Origin: Shewanella corallii
GTDB lineage: Bacteria > Pseudomonadota > Gammaproteobacteria > Enterobacterales > Shewanellaceae
Assembly (NCBI RefSeq): GCF_023349125.1
Contig: NZ_JAKIKT010000002.1
Location: 62,001-126,000, forward strand
DNA length: 64,000 nt
Reading direction: 5' to 3'
Shown: piece by piece, positions 28,095 to 37,232 of the stretch
Layout of the letters: each line of letters opens with the position of its first letter
Position numbering within the stretch: position 1 is the first letter of the stretch
Program-made: the position numbers and the translations under genes
The notes under the pieces: generated by a model
What the model was told of the DNA's origin: nothing
The model's database searches: none
Seen by the model: only the letters and a program-made list of their open reading frames with translations

Positions 28095-29516
28095 TTATTT
28101 GCTCAACTTGACGGTTTGTAACCAGGTATATTCCTCCAGCCCATAGAGACCGAATTCAACGCCGATACCAGACTGTTTTATCCCACCAAAGGGTGCATTG
28201 GGCTGAATAGCGCCATGATCATTTATCCAGACCGACCCCGCTTGCATGCGTTGCGCCAACAGTTCAGCCAGAACAATATCAGAGCTCCAAATCGAGGCTC
28301 CCAATCCTGAATCGTTACTATTGGCGATATTTACCACCTCTTCGATGCTCTGATACTTGATAATGGGAACCGCGGGGCCAAACTGCTCCTGCGCAACCAG
28401 ACTGAAACTGTCATCAATATTGCCAATCAAAGTAGGTTGATAGAAATAACCCGGCCCCTCGATCCGGGCGCCGCCATGGAGCAACTCAGCCCCCCTGGCC
28501 AGCGCGTCGTTAATCAAAGATTCGACCTTTTCCAACTGCATTTTATTTTGCAACGGCCCTAAATCACTCTTGGGTAATAAGCCGTCACCCACCTTAATCT
28601 GCTGTGCAATTTGCGTTAGCTCCTCACAGACTTTGTCATACACACTTTCGTGAACATATAAGCGTTTCAGACAGGCGCAGGTTTGGCCGTTATTGTGGAA
28701 ACAGGCACCAAATAACTTGGGTGCAATCGCCTCAATATCTGCGTCAGGCAACACTATGCCGGCATCATTTCCACCCAACTCGAGGGTGATTCTTTTAAGG
28801 TCTGCAGCGGCTGTTGCCATAATCTGCTTGCCGGTTGCGGTAGAGCCGGTAAACACAATTTTGTTAACGCCGGGATGGGAGATAAGGGCTTGACCGGTTT
28901 GTCCCCCTCCGGTCGCTAAATTAAGCACGCCGGCGGGTAACACTTCATTGGCTAATTCGATAAATCTATGGGTCGCGACAGGAGTGAGAGGAGAAGGTTT
29001 AATAACAAGGGTATTACCCGCCTTGAGAGCAGGTATCACATGCCAGATTGCTATCATCAAAGGCCAATTCCAGGGCGTAATCGACGCGACAACCCCGAGC
29101 GGCCTGCGATGCACTTCAATTCTGGCGTTATCATCATCCTGAATCAGATCCACCGGCAATTTAAGTGCGGCAGTCGCCTTAAGCCAGGCAATCGCCCCCC
29201 CAACTTCCATGGTGGCGCCAACGAAATTCAGCCCGGTAACCGGTTTACCGGTTTCCTGAACCACCAGGTTTATCAATTCCGCCTGATGAGTCTCCAACTT
29301 CTCTGCCAAAGCCATCAACAATTCGGTCCGGCGCTCGTCGGACTCTGCACTCCAGTCAGGAAATGCGCATTTGGCCGCATCAACGGCGCTGTCGACGTGC
29401 TGAGCCCCGGAATCAGCACATTGGGCAAAACAAACCTCGTTGGCAGGGTTTATCACGTCAAAGAGCACGTCAGTATCAACTTCGACTCCGTTAATAATTG
29501 GCTTAACTATTTTCAT
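28095..29516 (-). CDS. Aldehyde dehydrogenase, probably phenylacetaldehyde dehydrogenase
   Basis: NAD(P)+-dependent cytosolic aldehyde dehydrogenase of 473 residues. Catalytic Cys280 lies in NNGQTCACL and the general base Glu246 in LELGG; the coenzyme segments TPWNWPLM and FTGSTATGKQIM are intact. As first gene of the aau operon, 13 bases before aauB, it should oxidise the aldehyde released by the amine dehydrogenase, that is phenylacetaldehyde to phenylacetate, linking the amine step to paaK. Sequence alone would also allow a succinate-semialdehyde-type enzyme; the context decides. Promoter candidate motif TAACAAATTGATTACAT lies about 85 bases upstream. Confidence 0.85.
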   Translation of the reverse strand: MKIVKPIINGVEVDTDVLFDVINPANEVCFAQCADSGAQHVDSAVDAAKCAFPDWSAESDERRTELLMALAEKLETHQAELINLVVQETGKPVTGLNFVGATMEVGGAIAWLKATAALKLPVDLIQDDDNARIEVHRRPLGVVASITPWNWPLMIAIWHVIPALKAGNTLVIKPSPLTPVATHRFIELANEVLPAGVLNLATGGGQTGQALISHPGVNKIVFTGSTATGKQIMATAAADLKRITLELGGNDAGIVLPDADIEAIAPKLFGACFHNNGQTCACLKRLYVHESVYDKVCEELTQIAQQIKVGDGLLPKSDLGPLQNKMQLEKVESLINDALARGAELLHGGARIEGPGYFYQPTLIGNIDDSFSLVAQEQFGPAVPIIKYQSIEEVVNIANSNDSGLGASIWSSDIVLAELLAQRMQAGSVWINDHGAIQPNAPFGGIKQSGIGVEFGLYGLEEYTWLQTVKLSK

Positions 29517-29935
29517 TTTTATCAGTCCCCAAATTACCCCTGACTCCCGACTGGCCCCGAAAATCCCCCAGGCTCAACTCGTCCGCCCTAATGAAATCGA
29601 TAACAAATTGATTACATCCACTATAAGCCTGGGTTGGCTCCATTAATTGACATAAGCAACCAATTTATTGACAGCTAAGCTGATTATCTTTGATATCTGC
29701 GGTTCACTTTTTGGCAGGACAGCGCAGCAGGCAGGGATTGATATTCATCAGACAGGAGCGGTAACAGAAAGGACGGCAGACAACAGAACAGGATTGGTAA
29801 AAACAGAGGAGAGACTGCAGGCATTTTCACCGGCAGTCAGCAGTAAACCAGCTAATACGAGAGTCTCAGGCCACTTCAATTGTTGTTTAGATGAGCGAGG
29901 TCATAACAACAGAATTTATCAAGCCTGCGTCGACT
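29517..29935. other. Promoter region of the ALDH-aau operon
   Basis: About 420 bases between the fused hydratase/dehydrogenase stop and the ALDH start. The half nearest ALDH is AT-rich and holds the 17-base motif at 29601. The half near 29700-29930 shows no terminator, repeat or gene that I can support; a plus-strand open frame there begins with TTG and has no ribosome site. Confidence 0.5.
29601..29617 (-). promoter_or_regulatory. 17-base motif shared with the paaZ/paaK promoter region
   Basis: TAACAAATTGATTACAT occurs here and again, identical, at 42566-42582 between paaZ and paaK. Its location in front of the ALDH-aau operon and in front of paaK suggests a binding site that ties amine oxidation to phenylacetate activation. 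Confidence 0.5.
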
Positions 29936-32047
29936 CTAGCCTGCAAAAATCAGCTCAAGATCATCATGGTCCACGATTGGCCAAACGCTGCTCCCATATT
30001 GCAGTCTCATCGTCTCCAACAAAGCTGAAACGCGTCCCCTGCCAAGGGATCTAGCCCAATATACAGGGCCACCTCGGTGCCGGGGAAATCCGTAACCGTG
30101 CAACCAAATAATGTCGACAAGATCGACATCGGCCACAATCCCCTCTTTCAGTAATTGGATAGCTTCGCTAATCAGCGCCAACATGGCACGCTGCTGAATA
30201 TCGGCCACTGACAGGGATACAGGCTCTATGCCCAGGGCAGTTGACTCGGCATTAACAATTGCCTGAGCAGACTCTGAGGGATGCTGCTTTCCATCAACAT
30301 AGTGATAAAACCCGGCCTGAGTTTTCCGCCCCAGACGGCCATGTTCAACCATAGCTGCAGAAGGTCTGAAAAAGCCCGGATCATCGGGGTTCGGGGGTAA
30401 TCGGCTTCGGGCTTGATAGCCTATATCTATGCCACTGAGATCCTGCACCGCAAGGGGCCCCATCGCCATACCAAACTCCGTCATCGCCCCGTCTACTGCG
30501 ACAATACTGTTACCTTCAAGCAGGATTTGCTGTACTTCCCGGCCATAGCGGGTATACATGCGATTAGCTGCAAAGCCAAAACATACGCCAACCTGCACTG
30601 GAAACTTTTTGAGCCTTAACGCAACCTGATGCATCTGCGCCAATACCCTTTTCGACGTAAAATCCGCTCTCACTATCTCCACCAACTTCATCACATTGGC
30701 AGGACTGAAGAAATGAAGCCCAACAACCTGCTGTGGTCTGGAAGTGACCCCGGCAATATCATTGATATCAAGATAGGAAGTATTGGTCGCCATCACAGCA
30801 TCAGCTGAACATATCTCATCCAGCTGTGAAAAGATCGCTTTTTTGACCTCAATGTTCTCGAAGGCAGCTTCTACCACCAGCTCACACCTGGACAGCAGAC
30901 CATAATCGGTCCCTGTCACCACAGTCTCCAACAAGGCTTGAACGTCACTGTCACTGATCTGTCCCCGCTTCACTTTTGATTGATAGCTCTGTCTGAGCCT
31001 GTCCAGGCCAGCGTGACAAGCCCCCTGAGTCTGTTCTATCCATATCAGGGAATATCCTGCATCAATGAAACTGCGGACAATACCTGTCCCCATGTTTCCT
31101 GCGCCTATCACGCCAACCTTGGTTATCTGGGGATAGTCAGGTTTGACCCTTTGTGCGGCGTGCTTTTTGACTCTGGTTTCAAGGAAGAAGCCATATCTGA
31201 GCGCTTTTGATTGGATTGAGCTGCGCAAAGACAGGAACAGCTCACGCTGATGCCGGTATGCGTCATTGAATGCCCCGGGAGCCAGACAGGCCTGCTTCAG
31301 TGTGTCCAGCAAGAGCATCGGCGCATTGACGCCTTTGGCTCTGCGTTTAACTTTTGCGGATATGACCTGCCAATCCAGTGAACGTCCCTGTAGTAATATC
31401 TCTTCCAAAGGTGGCGCTACCGGCTTACGCCCCTGAATCTTTGCATACATACACAGCGCTGCAGACAGCAACGCGTCCTGAGGTGCCTGGCTTTGCTCGG
31501 GTGTGACCAAACGGTGAATCAATCGGCTATCCCCCCAACGTTCGGCTTTTTGGGGCTGACCGGAGCAAGCAAAGTCTATAGCTGGCTCAAATCCCGCCAC
31601 TGCGGCCAGTCTTAATGCTCCCCCGGCGCCGGGAATCAGGCCCAGATTCACTTCCGGCAACCCTAATTGGGTACCCATCATGGCAATGCGGTAATGGCAG
31701 GCCAGCGCCAACTCAAAACCCCCTCCCAGGGTATGGCCGTGTAATAGCGCAAATACCGGAAATGGCATCGCTTCCAATTTCGTCAGGATATCAGGTAACT
31801 GGGGTTCCAAAGCGGGACCGTCCATCTCTCTGATATCTGCGCCGGCGATAAAAGTGCTTCCTGCACACGCAATGAACAGTGCCGAAATAGCCTGGCTTTC
31901 AAGCACATCAAGTTCCCGGGCCAATGCAGCTCTCAAAGGCTGTGCCAACGCGTTTACCGGCGGCGAGTCTATGGTTAACACGGCTATATTGCCATCGGGA
32001 GTGGCGGCAGTGGTTCCTTCAGCGGTCAGGTAGCATACGGATAGCAT
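29936..32047 (-). CDS. Fused enoyl-CoA hydratase / 3-hydroxyacyl-CoA dehydrogenase (PaaF-PaaH function)
   Basis: Two-domain beta-oxidation-type enzyme of 703 residues. Residues about 10-190 form a crotonase domain with the oxyanion segment and catalytic Glu residues in LGGGFELALAC and GLPEVNLGL. From residue 312 a Rossmann NAD+ domain begins (GVIGAGNMG), followed by the catalytic His in VVGLHFFSP and two C-terminal dehydrogenase helical domains. The layout is that of FadB/FadJ. No separate paaF or paaH exists in the cluster, so this protein should hydrate 2,3-dehydroadipyl-CoA and oxidise 3-hydroxyadipyl-CoA. ATG at 32047 is preferred to TTG two codons earlier, with AGGAGA 6 bases upstream. 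It is the third gene after paaX. Confidence 0.85.
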   Translation of the reverse strand: MLSVCYLTAEGTTAATPDGNIAVLTIDSPPVNALAQPLRAALARELDVLESQAISALFIACAGSTFIAGADIREMDGPALEPQLPDILTKLEAMPFPVFALLHGHTLGGGFELALACHYRIAMMGTQLGLPEVNLGLIPGAGGALRLAAVAGFEPAIDFACSGQPQKAERWGDSRLIHRLVTPEQSQAPQDALLSAALCMYAKIQGRKPVAPPLEEILLQGRSLDWQVISAKVKRRAKGVNAPMLLLDTLKQACLAPGAFNDAYRHQRELFLSLRSSIQSKALRYGFFLETRVKKHAAQRVKPDYPQITKVGVIGAGNMGTGIVRSFIDAGYSLIWIEQTQGACHAGLDRLRQSYQSKVKRGQISDSDVQALLETVVTGTDYGLLSRCELVVEAAFENIEVKKAIFSQLDEICSADAVMATNTSYLDINDIAGVTSRPQQVVGLHFFSPANVMKLVEIVRADFTSKRVLAQMHQVALRLKKFPVQVGVCFGFAANRMYTRYGREVQQILLEGNSIVAVDGAMTEFGMAMGPLAVQDLSGIDIGYQARSRLPPNPDDPGFFRPSAAMVEHGRLGRKTQAGFYHYVDGKQHPSESAQAIVNAESTALGIEPVSLSVADIQQRAMLALISEAIQLLKEGIVADVDLVDIIWLHGYGFPRHRGGPVYWARSLGRGRVSALLETMRLQYGSSVWPIVDHDDLELIFAG

Positions 32048-32067
32048 TCTCAATCTCCTGTGATTCG

Positions 32068-32385
32068 TTACGAATGAACCTGTGAAAACATTATCCGGGG
32101 ATGCACATTGGTGTAGTTGGGAACATCTTCCATCGCCTGGGCAGCGGTGGATTTAATGGCGGCCAGCGCTTCGTTAATATCGTTGAAGTAAAGGTAACCT
32201 ACAGCATGAAAGGGAGCTGAGCCAGCCTGCTCAGACGGAGCATCAACCTCCCAACGACAGCAGCCATGCTCGTGGCACAAGCTTGCCATCATGGGCATAT
32301 GGCTCTTGATGTAATAGTTCAGATCAAACTGTTCAACCGCGCTGTGTTGTCGGCTTTTGAGATAACTGATGGTGACGCGGATCAT
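32068..32385 (-). CDS. EthD-domain small protein
   Basis: 105-residue dimeric ferredoxin-like-fold protein of the EthD type, judged from FDLNYYIKSHMPMM, the central GYLYFNDINEALAAI and the C-terminal TNVHPRIMFSQV. EthD-like proteins accompany many degradative operons, but their chemistry is mostly unknown. It sits between paaX and the fused PaaF/H gene (gaps of 31 and 20 bases), with a strong GAGGAGG ribosome site, so it is co-expressed with them. I know of no standard paa gene that it corresponds to. Confidence 0.75.
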   Translation of the reverse strand: MIRVTISYLKSRQHSAVEQFDLNYYIKSHMPMMASLCHEHGCCRWEVDAPSEQAGSAPFHAVGYLYFNDINEALAAIKSTAAQAMEDVPNYTNVHPRIMFSQVHS

Positions 32386-32416
32386 CTTGCCTCCTCAACG
32401 CACCACCATCAATCAG

Positions 32417-33352
32417 TTATGGTTGCGCGATATCTTTACTTAAATAAAAGCGTTGCCAGAAGCCTTCGGAAACATGGGGCAAGTACCCCTGAGCGTTTTC
32501 AAGGCTATCTTTGATATAAGCTAATGACGGTAAAGCCAACTCACTGTATAGCTTGCCGGCTAACTCCTTAGCCTCAGCGCCCTCCCAGCCACTTGGCAAC
32601 ATATCTTCCGGCAGAGGCTTGTCATTCAACACCACTCTGCGATATTCATGGATCAATAGAACCCTCAGTAAAAAGCAGGTCTCGTTATCGGGCATTTCAC
32701 CACTGCTCACTTTTCTCAAAATCGGCCGATAGGCATCAAGTAGCTCCTGATAGTTATTGGCAACCTCAGCTAACTGCCAGGACTCAGTGACCGTATTGAG
32801 CAACACCTCACGTGAATAGGGGCCATCAACTTTACAGCTCCAAACTATGACGGCTCCCCGTAATCCCAATTCCATCAAAGTCTCATCCAGGCTTTGCTTA
32901 TCGACCTCAATATGGGCGTAGACGCCACTGGCCAACAGGCTGAAACCCAACCACTGCAACTGTTTCTTCAGCGGCTCTTTCTTACCTTCCGGCACCGCCA
33001 CGGGCATCAATAACGTCCAGGTATTCACCTGCGGAAACTGGGTTGCGTAAATTCGCTTAGCCGCCTTTTCATGGTGCAATCTTGCTGAGTCACTAAGCGC
33101 GTAATAGCTCCTTCGTCCAACCTTCTTGGTGGTTAACCAATCATTCTTGACCAGGCGAAAGACACTGGTACGAACCAGACGCTCACTGAAACCCAACTTG
33201 GCCATTGCCTCAATCAGACTTCCCAGCCATATCCAATGGCCATGCTGAGAAATCACATCGCCAAACAGAGTCACCAGCATAGAGGGGCCACTGATCCCTT
33301 CGTCTTTGATCCGCTTTTTAATAAACTTGAGAAATAGATCTTGCTCAGACAC
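32417..33352 (-). CDS. paaX: Phenylacetate-responsive repressor PaaX
   Basis: GntR-like winged-helix repressor that leaves DNA when it binds phenylacetyl-CoA. The 311-residue product shows the PaaX N-terminal domain (GPSMLVTLFGDVI, SERLVRTSVFRLVKNDWL) with the winged helix, a central domain (WTLLMPVAVPEG) and the PaaX C-terminal domain with the basic VLLIHEYRRVVLNDKPLPEDMLP segment. GTG start with AAGGT upstream. It lies downstream of paaE and likely represses the paaA operon and paaZ/paaK; repeated GTGATACATATTT motifs at those promoters are candidate operators. Confidence 0.93.
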   Translation of the reverse strand: MSEQDLFLKFIKKRIKDEGISGPSMLVTLFGDVISQHGHWIWLGSLIEAMAKLGFSERLVRTSVFRLVKNDWLTTKKVGRRSYYALSDSARLHHEKAAKRIYATQFPQVNTWTLLMPVAVPEGKKEPLKKQLQWLGFSLLASGVYAHIEVDKQSLDETLMELGLRGAVIVWSCKVDGPYSREVLLNTVTESWQLAEVANNYQELLDAYRPILRKVSSGEMPDNETCFLLRVLLIHEYRRVVLNDKPLPEDMLPSGWEGAEAKELAGKLYSELALPSLAYIKDSLENAQGYLPHVSEGFWQRFYLSKDIAQP

Positions 33353-33465
33353 TGTATTGACCTTAAATCAGAGACATATAGTCCCATTGTGCCACAAGTT
33401 AAAAACTGGCCGCTATCTCTGCGAATGACCGCTGGATTGACATCTAACGGGGTACACTTTTGATT

Positions 33466-34539
33466 TCAGGTCACATCAAAGTCGATCTCTACATCATCGG
33501 ATATGGGGTGGGATTGGCAGGTCAACACCATACCGCTTTCCACTTCCTGTTCGGTCAGACTATGATTCAAATCCATTTCCACCTGCCCTTTAATCACCCT
33601 GGCTTTACAGGTCGCACAAACGCCACCTTTGCATGAAAACGGCAAGTCTGCTCCCTGAGCCAATGCCGCATCCAATATTGTTTCTCCGGAAGCGGCAAGC
33701 TGAATAGAGAGCTTCCTTCCCGCAATTTTTAACTTCACCTGTCTTGAACGATCACCATATTCTTGCTGTCTGCGCTCAGCATTCTGTTTTATCTGGTCGC
33801 CGGCAAAAAACAGCTCGGTGTGAACCCTGAATTTATCGAAGCCGAGATTAATAAGCCCAGTTTCCACCTCACTCACCATTTGAGATGGGCCACAGAGGTA
33901 GAATTCATCGATACTCTCCAGGTTCAGTAAGCCGCCCTGATTCATCGCCACAAGTTTGTCGGTCGACACCCGGCCATTGTGGACCTCAATATCTGACTCT
34001 TCACGACTGAAAACAGGGATAAGCTCAAATCTACCCAGGTATCGGTTTTTAAGAAAAAACAACCGCTCGCGGAACATCATGCTCTGGCGGGTTTGATTAC
34101 CATAAACCAGGCTCACCTGACTCTCGGGTTGTTGCTGTAACAAGCTTTCGGCAATGGACAACATAGGGGTAATGCCACTGCCTGCGGCAATTAAGCACAC
34201 CCTCTTGGAAACGGATGTATCACAAATAAAATTGCCTGCCGGTGGTAGAGCCTGCAAAGTATCACCGACCGCCAGTTGGTCGATGGCAAATCCAGAGAAT
34301 TTACCATCCGGTACTCGCTTGATACCTACCTCCAGCCGATCCGCTGAAACCGGGGCACTGATGGAATAACAACGACGCACTTTTTCATTCTCAATCTCAG
34401 ACTCGAGCGTCAGATACTGACCCGGCTGAAACTGAAAGTTGTGTTTCAACGACAAAGGAACATCAAATGACACGGCGACAGAATCTTTAGTCAAGGGAGT
34501 CACCGCTGCCACAGAAATGGTATGTAACCTGTTATTCAT
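33466..34539 (-). CDS. paaE: Phenylacetyl-CoA epoxidase reductase subunit PaaE
   Basis: Passes electrons from NADPH through FAD and a plant-type 2Fe-2S centre to the PaaA diiron oxygenase. The 357-residue protein has a ferredoxin reductase N-terminal half (RRCYSIS for FAD, GSGITPMLS and YLCGPSQMV for nucleotide) and a C-terminal ferredoxin domain with CKGGVCATC and LTCQSHP. I use the ATG at 34539, with GAGGGTGG 4 bases upstream; the frame is open 18 codons further. Fifth gene of paaABCDE. Confidence 0.95.
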   Translation of the reverse strand: MNNRLHTISVAAVTPLTKDSVAVSFDVPLSLKHNFQFQPGQYLTLESEIENEKVRRCYSISAPVSADRLEVGIKRVPDGKFSGFAIDQLAVGDTLQALPPAGNFICDTSVSKRVCLIAAGSGITPMLSIAESLLQQQPESQVSLVYGNQTRQSMMFRERLFFLKNRYLGRFELIPVFSREESDIEVHNGRVSTDKLVAMNQGGLLNLESIDEFYLCGPSQMVSEVETGLINLGFDKFRVHTELFFAGDQIKQNAERRQQEYGDRSRQVKLKIAGRKLSIQLAASGETILDAALAQGADLPFSCKGGVCATCKARVIKGQVEMDLNHSLTEQEVESGMVLTCQSHPISDDVEIDFDVT

Positions 34540-34593
34540 CCAACCACCCTCAGTTCTGGGTTTTAAGCCGTGGTAACCTGACACAAGGCCCAA

Positions 34594-35115
34594 TTACAGC
34601 GGCTTGAAATAATCAAAAGTTTCGAAGCAATTTTCGCACTTATACAACGACTTACATGCCGTCGAACCAAACTGACTAAGCAGTCTTACGCCACGGCTCT
34701 GGCACAGTGGACACACCACAATATGTTCACAGGCTGCAATCCCGGACTCGATCATCAATTGTCTGCCCCGGGGAGATATCCAATCCGTTGTCCAAGCCGG
34801 GGACAGGCTCACCTCGATATCAACATCACTGTGGCCATACTTGTCCAAACAAGCCTTGATATCCTCCTGCATAATATTCAGCGCGGGGCAGCCACTATAG
34901 GTAGGACAGATTGTCACTTTACAGCGGCCCGCCACATCGACAGAAACATCTTGCAAGACCCCCAGATCCCATAAGCTGACACCAGGAATCTCCGGGTCAT
35001 ACACCTCATCAAGCATGTCAAATAGTTCAGAAAACTTATGCTGCTGACGAAATACCCGCCGGGCAATATACTCGGGAGAGGTTGTCACTATGACCCCAAA
35101 GCCTCGCGCCTCCAT
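34594..35115 (-). CDS. paaD: Phenylacetyl-CoA epoxidase maturation protein PaaD
   Basis: MIP18/DUF59-family protein needed for metal-centre assembly of the epoxidase. The N-terminal DUF59 part contains DEVYDPEIPGVSLWDLGV and CPTYSGCPAL with the conserved Cys; the C-terminal tail has two zinc-type pairs, CPLC and CENC. The start at 35115 overlaps the paaC stop as TAATG; ATGs slightly upstream are also possible. 173 residues. Confidence 0.93.
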   Translation of the reverse strand: MEARGFGVIVTTSPEYIARRVFRQQHKFSELFDMLDEVYDPEIPGVSLWDLGVLQDVSVDVAGRCKVTICPTYSGCPALNIMQEDIKACLDKYGHSDVDIEVSLSPAWTTDWISPRGRQLMIESGIAACEHIVVCPLCQSRGVRLLSQFGSTACKSLYKCENCFETFDYFKPL

Positions 35116-35861
35116 TACCATTTCGCCCCGGGAAAGCACCTGGCAAGGTACTGCATTTCAGCCAACATAGGCCCCAGATGCTCGGAATGCTCACCACGAC
35201 GACCACCGGTAACAAACCAGTCTTTGTCAGGTAACTCAATATTCAGGCGGGCGCTGAGATCATTGATATTGGTCATCCAGGTGTCCTTTAAATCAGCGCG
35301 ATTGACAGCAACGCCCGAAAGTAATGACTCAGCTTGAGTCGTCTCAAACAACTCGTGTCTGTATCCCCACAATTCATCTATGGCGGCCAACAACCGGCGA
35401 CGACTTTCTTCAGTACCTTCGGCCAAAACACAAATCCAGTTACGGCTGCGAACCAGATGATATCCAGACTCCTTGATACACTTGGCAGCAATGCCGGCAA
35501 GAGTTTCATCCTTACTGTGAGAAAGCGCACTGAAGTAAAGTTGAGAGAATTCATCGAGAAACCATTGACGGGCCATAGTGAAAGCAAAATCACCAATGGG
35601 CAGTTCATGGATGAGCAGATTGGTATATTCCCGCTCCGAACGACACATCGCGAAATCATCCTCACTGCGTTTTTGTTCATCCAATACAGAGGCATATTGG
35701 TAAAACATTCTTGCCCGGCCCAGAATATCCAGTGCCACATTGGTCAGCGCAATATCCTCTTCCAGCGTCGGGCCGTTGCTGCACCACTCAGTCAGTCGCT
35801 GACTGAGCACCATATTGTCATCTGCCAGTCCCAGCACGTATTTCAACAAAGGCGTATCCAT
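35115..35861 (-). CDS. paaC: Phenylacetyl-CoA epoxidase structural subunit PaaC
   Basis: Non-catalytic ferritin-like partner of PaaA in the epoxidase core. The 248-residue all-helical protein starts PLLKYVLGLADDNMVLSQRL and has LDEFSQLYFSALSHSKDETLA and the C-terminal GRRGEHSEHLGPMLAEMQ block of the family. GGAG lies 6 bases before the ATG, and its stop overlaps paaD. Confidence 0.94.
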   Translation of the reverse strand: MDTPLLKYVLGLADDNMVLSQRLTEWCSNGPTLEEDIALTNVALDILGRARMFYQYASVLDEQKRSEDDFAMCRSEREYTNLLIHELPIGDFAFTMARQWFLDEFSQLYFSALSHSKDETLAGIAAKCIKESGYHLVRSRNWICVLAEGTEESRRRLLAAIDELWGYRHELFETTQAESLLSGVAVNRADLKDTWMTNINDLSARLNIELPDKDWFVTGGRRGEHSEHLGPMLAEMQYLARCFPGAKW

Positions 35862-35870
35862 TGCATTCTC

Positions 35871-36167
35871 CTACATGTTGTTGACTGCATCAGGCAGGGA
35901 AATGAACTGTGCATGTCGGTAGGGTTTATCATCCATGGGGTCATAGAAGTTCGCGACATCACTCTCCTGGGAGGCATGAATATGAGTAGACTTCACCACC
36001 CAGATGCTGACGCCTTCACTGCGACGGATATAAACATCTCTGGCGTAAGTCAGCGCCTGCTCCTGGCTATCAGCCCGTAAGCTGCCGACATGTTTATGTT
36101 CAAGTCCTCTGGCTGAGCGGACAAATACCTCATACAGCACATTGTGATTGGTCGATTTATTCGTCAT
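35871..36167 (-). CDS. paaB: Phenylacetyl-CoA epoxidase subunit PaaB
   Basis: Small subunit of 98 residues required for an active epoxidase complex. The family pattern EVFVRSARGLEHKHVGSL near the start and GVSIWVVKSTHI in the middle are clear. The ATG has AAGGAG upstream, and gaps to paaA and paaC are 10 and 9 bases. Confidence 0.94.
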   Translation of the reverse strand: MTNKSTNHNVLYEVFVRSARGLEHKHVGSLRADSQEQALTYARDVYIRRSEGVSIWVVKSTHIHASQESDVANFYDPMDDKPYRHAQFISLPDAVNNM

Positions 36168-36177
36168 GGTATGCTCC

Positions 36178-37134
36178 TTAAGCGACTCGCTGGCCAGCTT
36201 GTTTTATATCGTATGCCGCCATCGCCTGACGTACCCAGGCACCCTCATCCTGAGCACGTTTGTGATGCCTGATCCGCTCCCGGTTACAGGGACCATTGCC
36301 ATTTATCACACGCTCAAACTCTCTCCAGTCGATATCACCGAAGTCATAATGGCCACGCTGTGCATTCCAGGCCAGATCGGAATCGGGAATTTTCAACCCA
36401 AGAAACTCAGCCTGAGGCACGGTTTGATCGACAAATTTCTGTCGGAGATCATCATTGGATTTACGCTTAATTTTCCACCCCATCGACCGCTGAGAATGAG
36501 CAGACTCTCTATCATGAGGGCCAAACATCATCAGCGATGGCCACCACCAACGATTAAGCGCATCCTGCGCCATCGCTTTTTGTTCTTCGCTCCCTTCACA
36601 CAGCTTAATCAGGATGTTGTAGCCCTGACGCTGATGGAAACTCTCTTCCTTACAAATCTTGATCATTGCTCTTGAATAAGGGCCATAAGAGGTGAGCTGC
36701 AAAGAGATCTGATTCACTATCGCAGCACCATCAACCAGCCAACCTATAGCGCCGATATCAGCCCAGGTCAGGGTTGGATAGTTGAAAATCGAGGCGTACT
36801 TGGCACGCTGCTGATGCATGGCTGTAACCATTTCATCCCGTGTAATGCCCAGCGTCTCGGTAGCGCTGTACAGATATAAACCGTGTCCGGCTTCATCCTG
36901 TACTTTGGCCAACAGCACCATCTTACGATGCAGGTTTGGGGCCCTGGAGAGCCAGTTCCCTTCAGGCTGCATACCTATCACTTCTGAATGCGCATGCTGG
37001 GACATTTGACGAATAAGGTTGGCCCGGTAGGCCTCAGGCATCCAATCCTTTGGCTCAATTTTGTCGTCGGCTGCAATCTTGGCTTCAAACTGCTCCAACA
37101 ATTGCTGTTCAATCTGACATTCTGCTTTGGTCAT
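36178..37134 (-). CDS. paaA: Phenylacetyl-CoA epoxidase catalytic subunit PaaA
   Basis: Diiron oxygenase subunit that adds one oxygen across the ring of phenylacetyl-CoA to form the 1,2-epoxide. The 318-residue helical protein has the metal-binding pattern of the family in [16 protein letters not shown] and [14 protein letters not shown] (two EXXH motifs), plus the long C-terminal tail with [13 protein letters not shown]. It is the first gene of paaABCDE, with GAGG 4 bases before the ATG, and has a promoter region with an inverted pair of GTGATACAT motifs. Confidence 0.95.
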   Translation of the reverse strand: MTKAECQIEQQLLEQFEAKIAADDKIEPKDWMPEAYRANLIRQMSQHAHSEVIGMQPEGNWLSRAPNLHRKMVLLAKVQDEAGHGLYLYSATETLGITRDEMVTAMHQQRAKYASIFNYPTLTWADIGAIGWLVDGAAIVNQISLQLTSYGPYSRAMIKICKEESFHQRQGYNILIKLCEGSEEQKAMAQDALNRWWWPSLMMFGPHDRESAHSQRSMGWKIKRKSNDDLRQKFVDQTVPQAEFLGLKIPDSDLAWNAQRGHYDFGDIDWREFERVINGNGPCNRERIRHHKRAQDEGAWVRQAMAAYDIKQAGQRVA

Positions 37135-37170
37135 GGTGCCTCACCAGTTCATTTAACTCACCTGCAATAC

Positions 37171-37218
37171 AATGTGATACATATTTAAAACTTTTTCAAC
37201 ACAAAATGTATCACAATT
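37171..37218. promoter_or_regulatory. Inverted pair of GTGATACAT motifs in the paaA promoter (PaaX operator candidate)
   Basis: GTGATACATATTT at 37174-37186 faces GTGATACATTTT read on the other strand from 37214 to 37203. The two arms are 32 bases apart measured between equivalent motif positions' inner starts, about three helical turns, in the 98-base gap between paaJ and paaA. The same 13-mer recurs at 42517 between paaZ and paaK. PaaX is the obvious candidate binder. Confidence 0.6.
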
Positions 37219-37232
37219 GAAAAATAAATATC

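Noticed and set aside
29668..30054. Plus-strand 128-codon open frame beside the ALDH promoter
   Set aside because: Begins with TTG without a ribosome site, resembles nothing, and its 3' part runs antisense into the fused hydratase/dehydrogenase gene.
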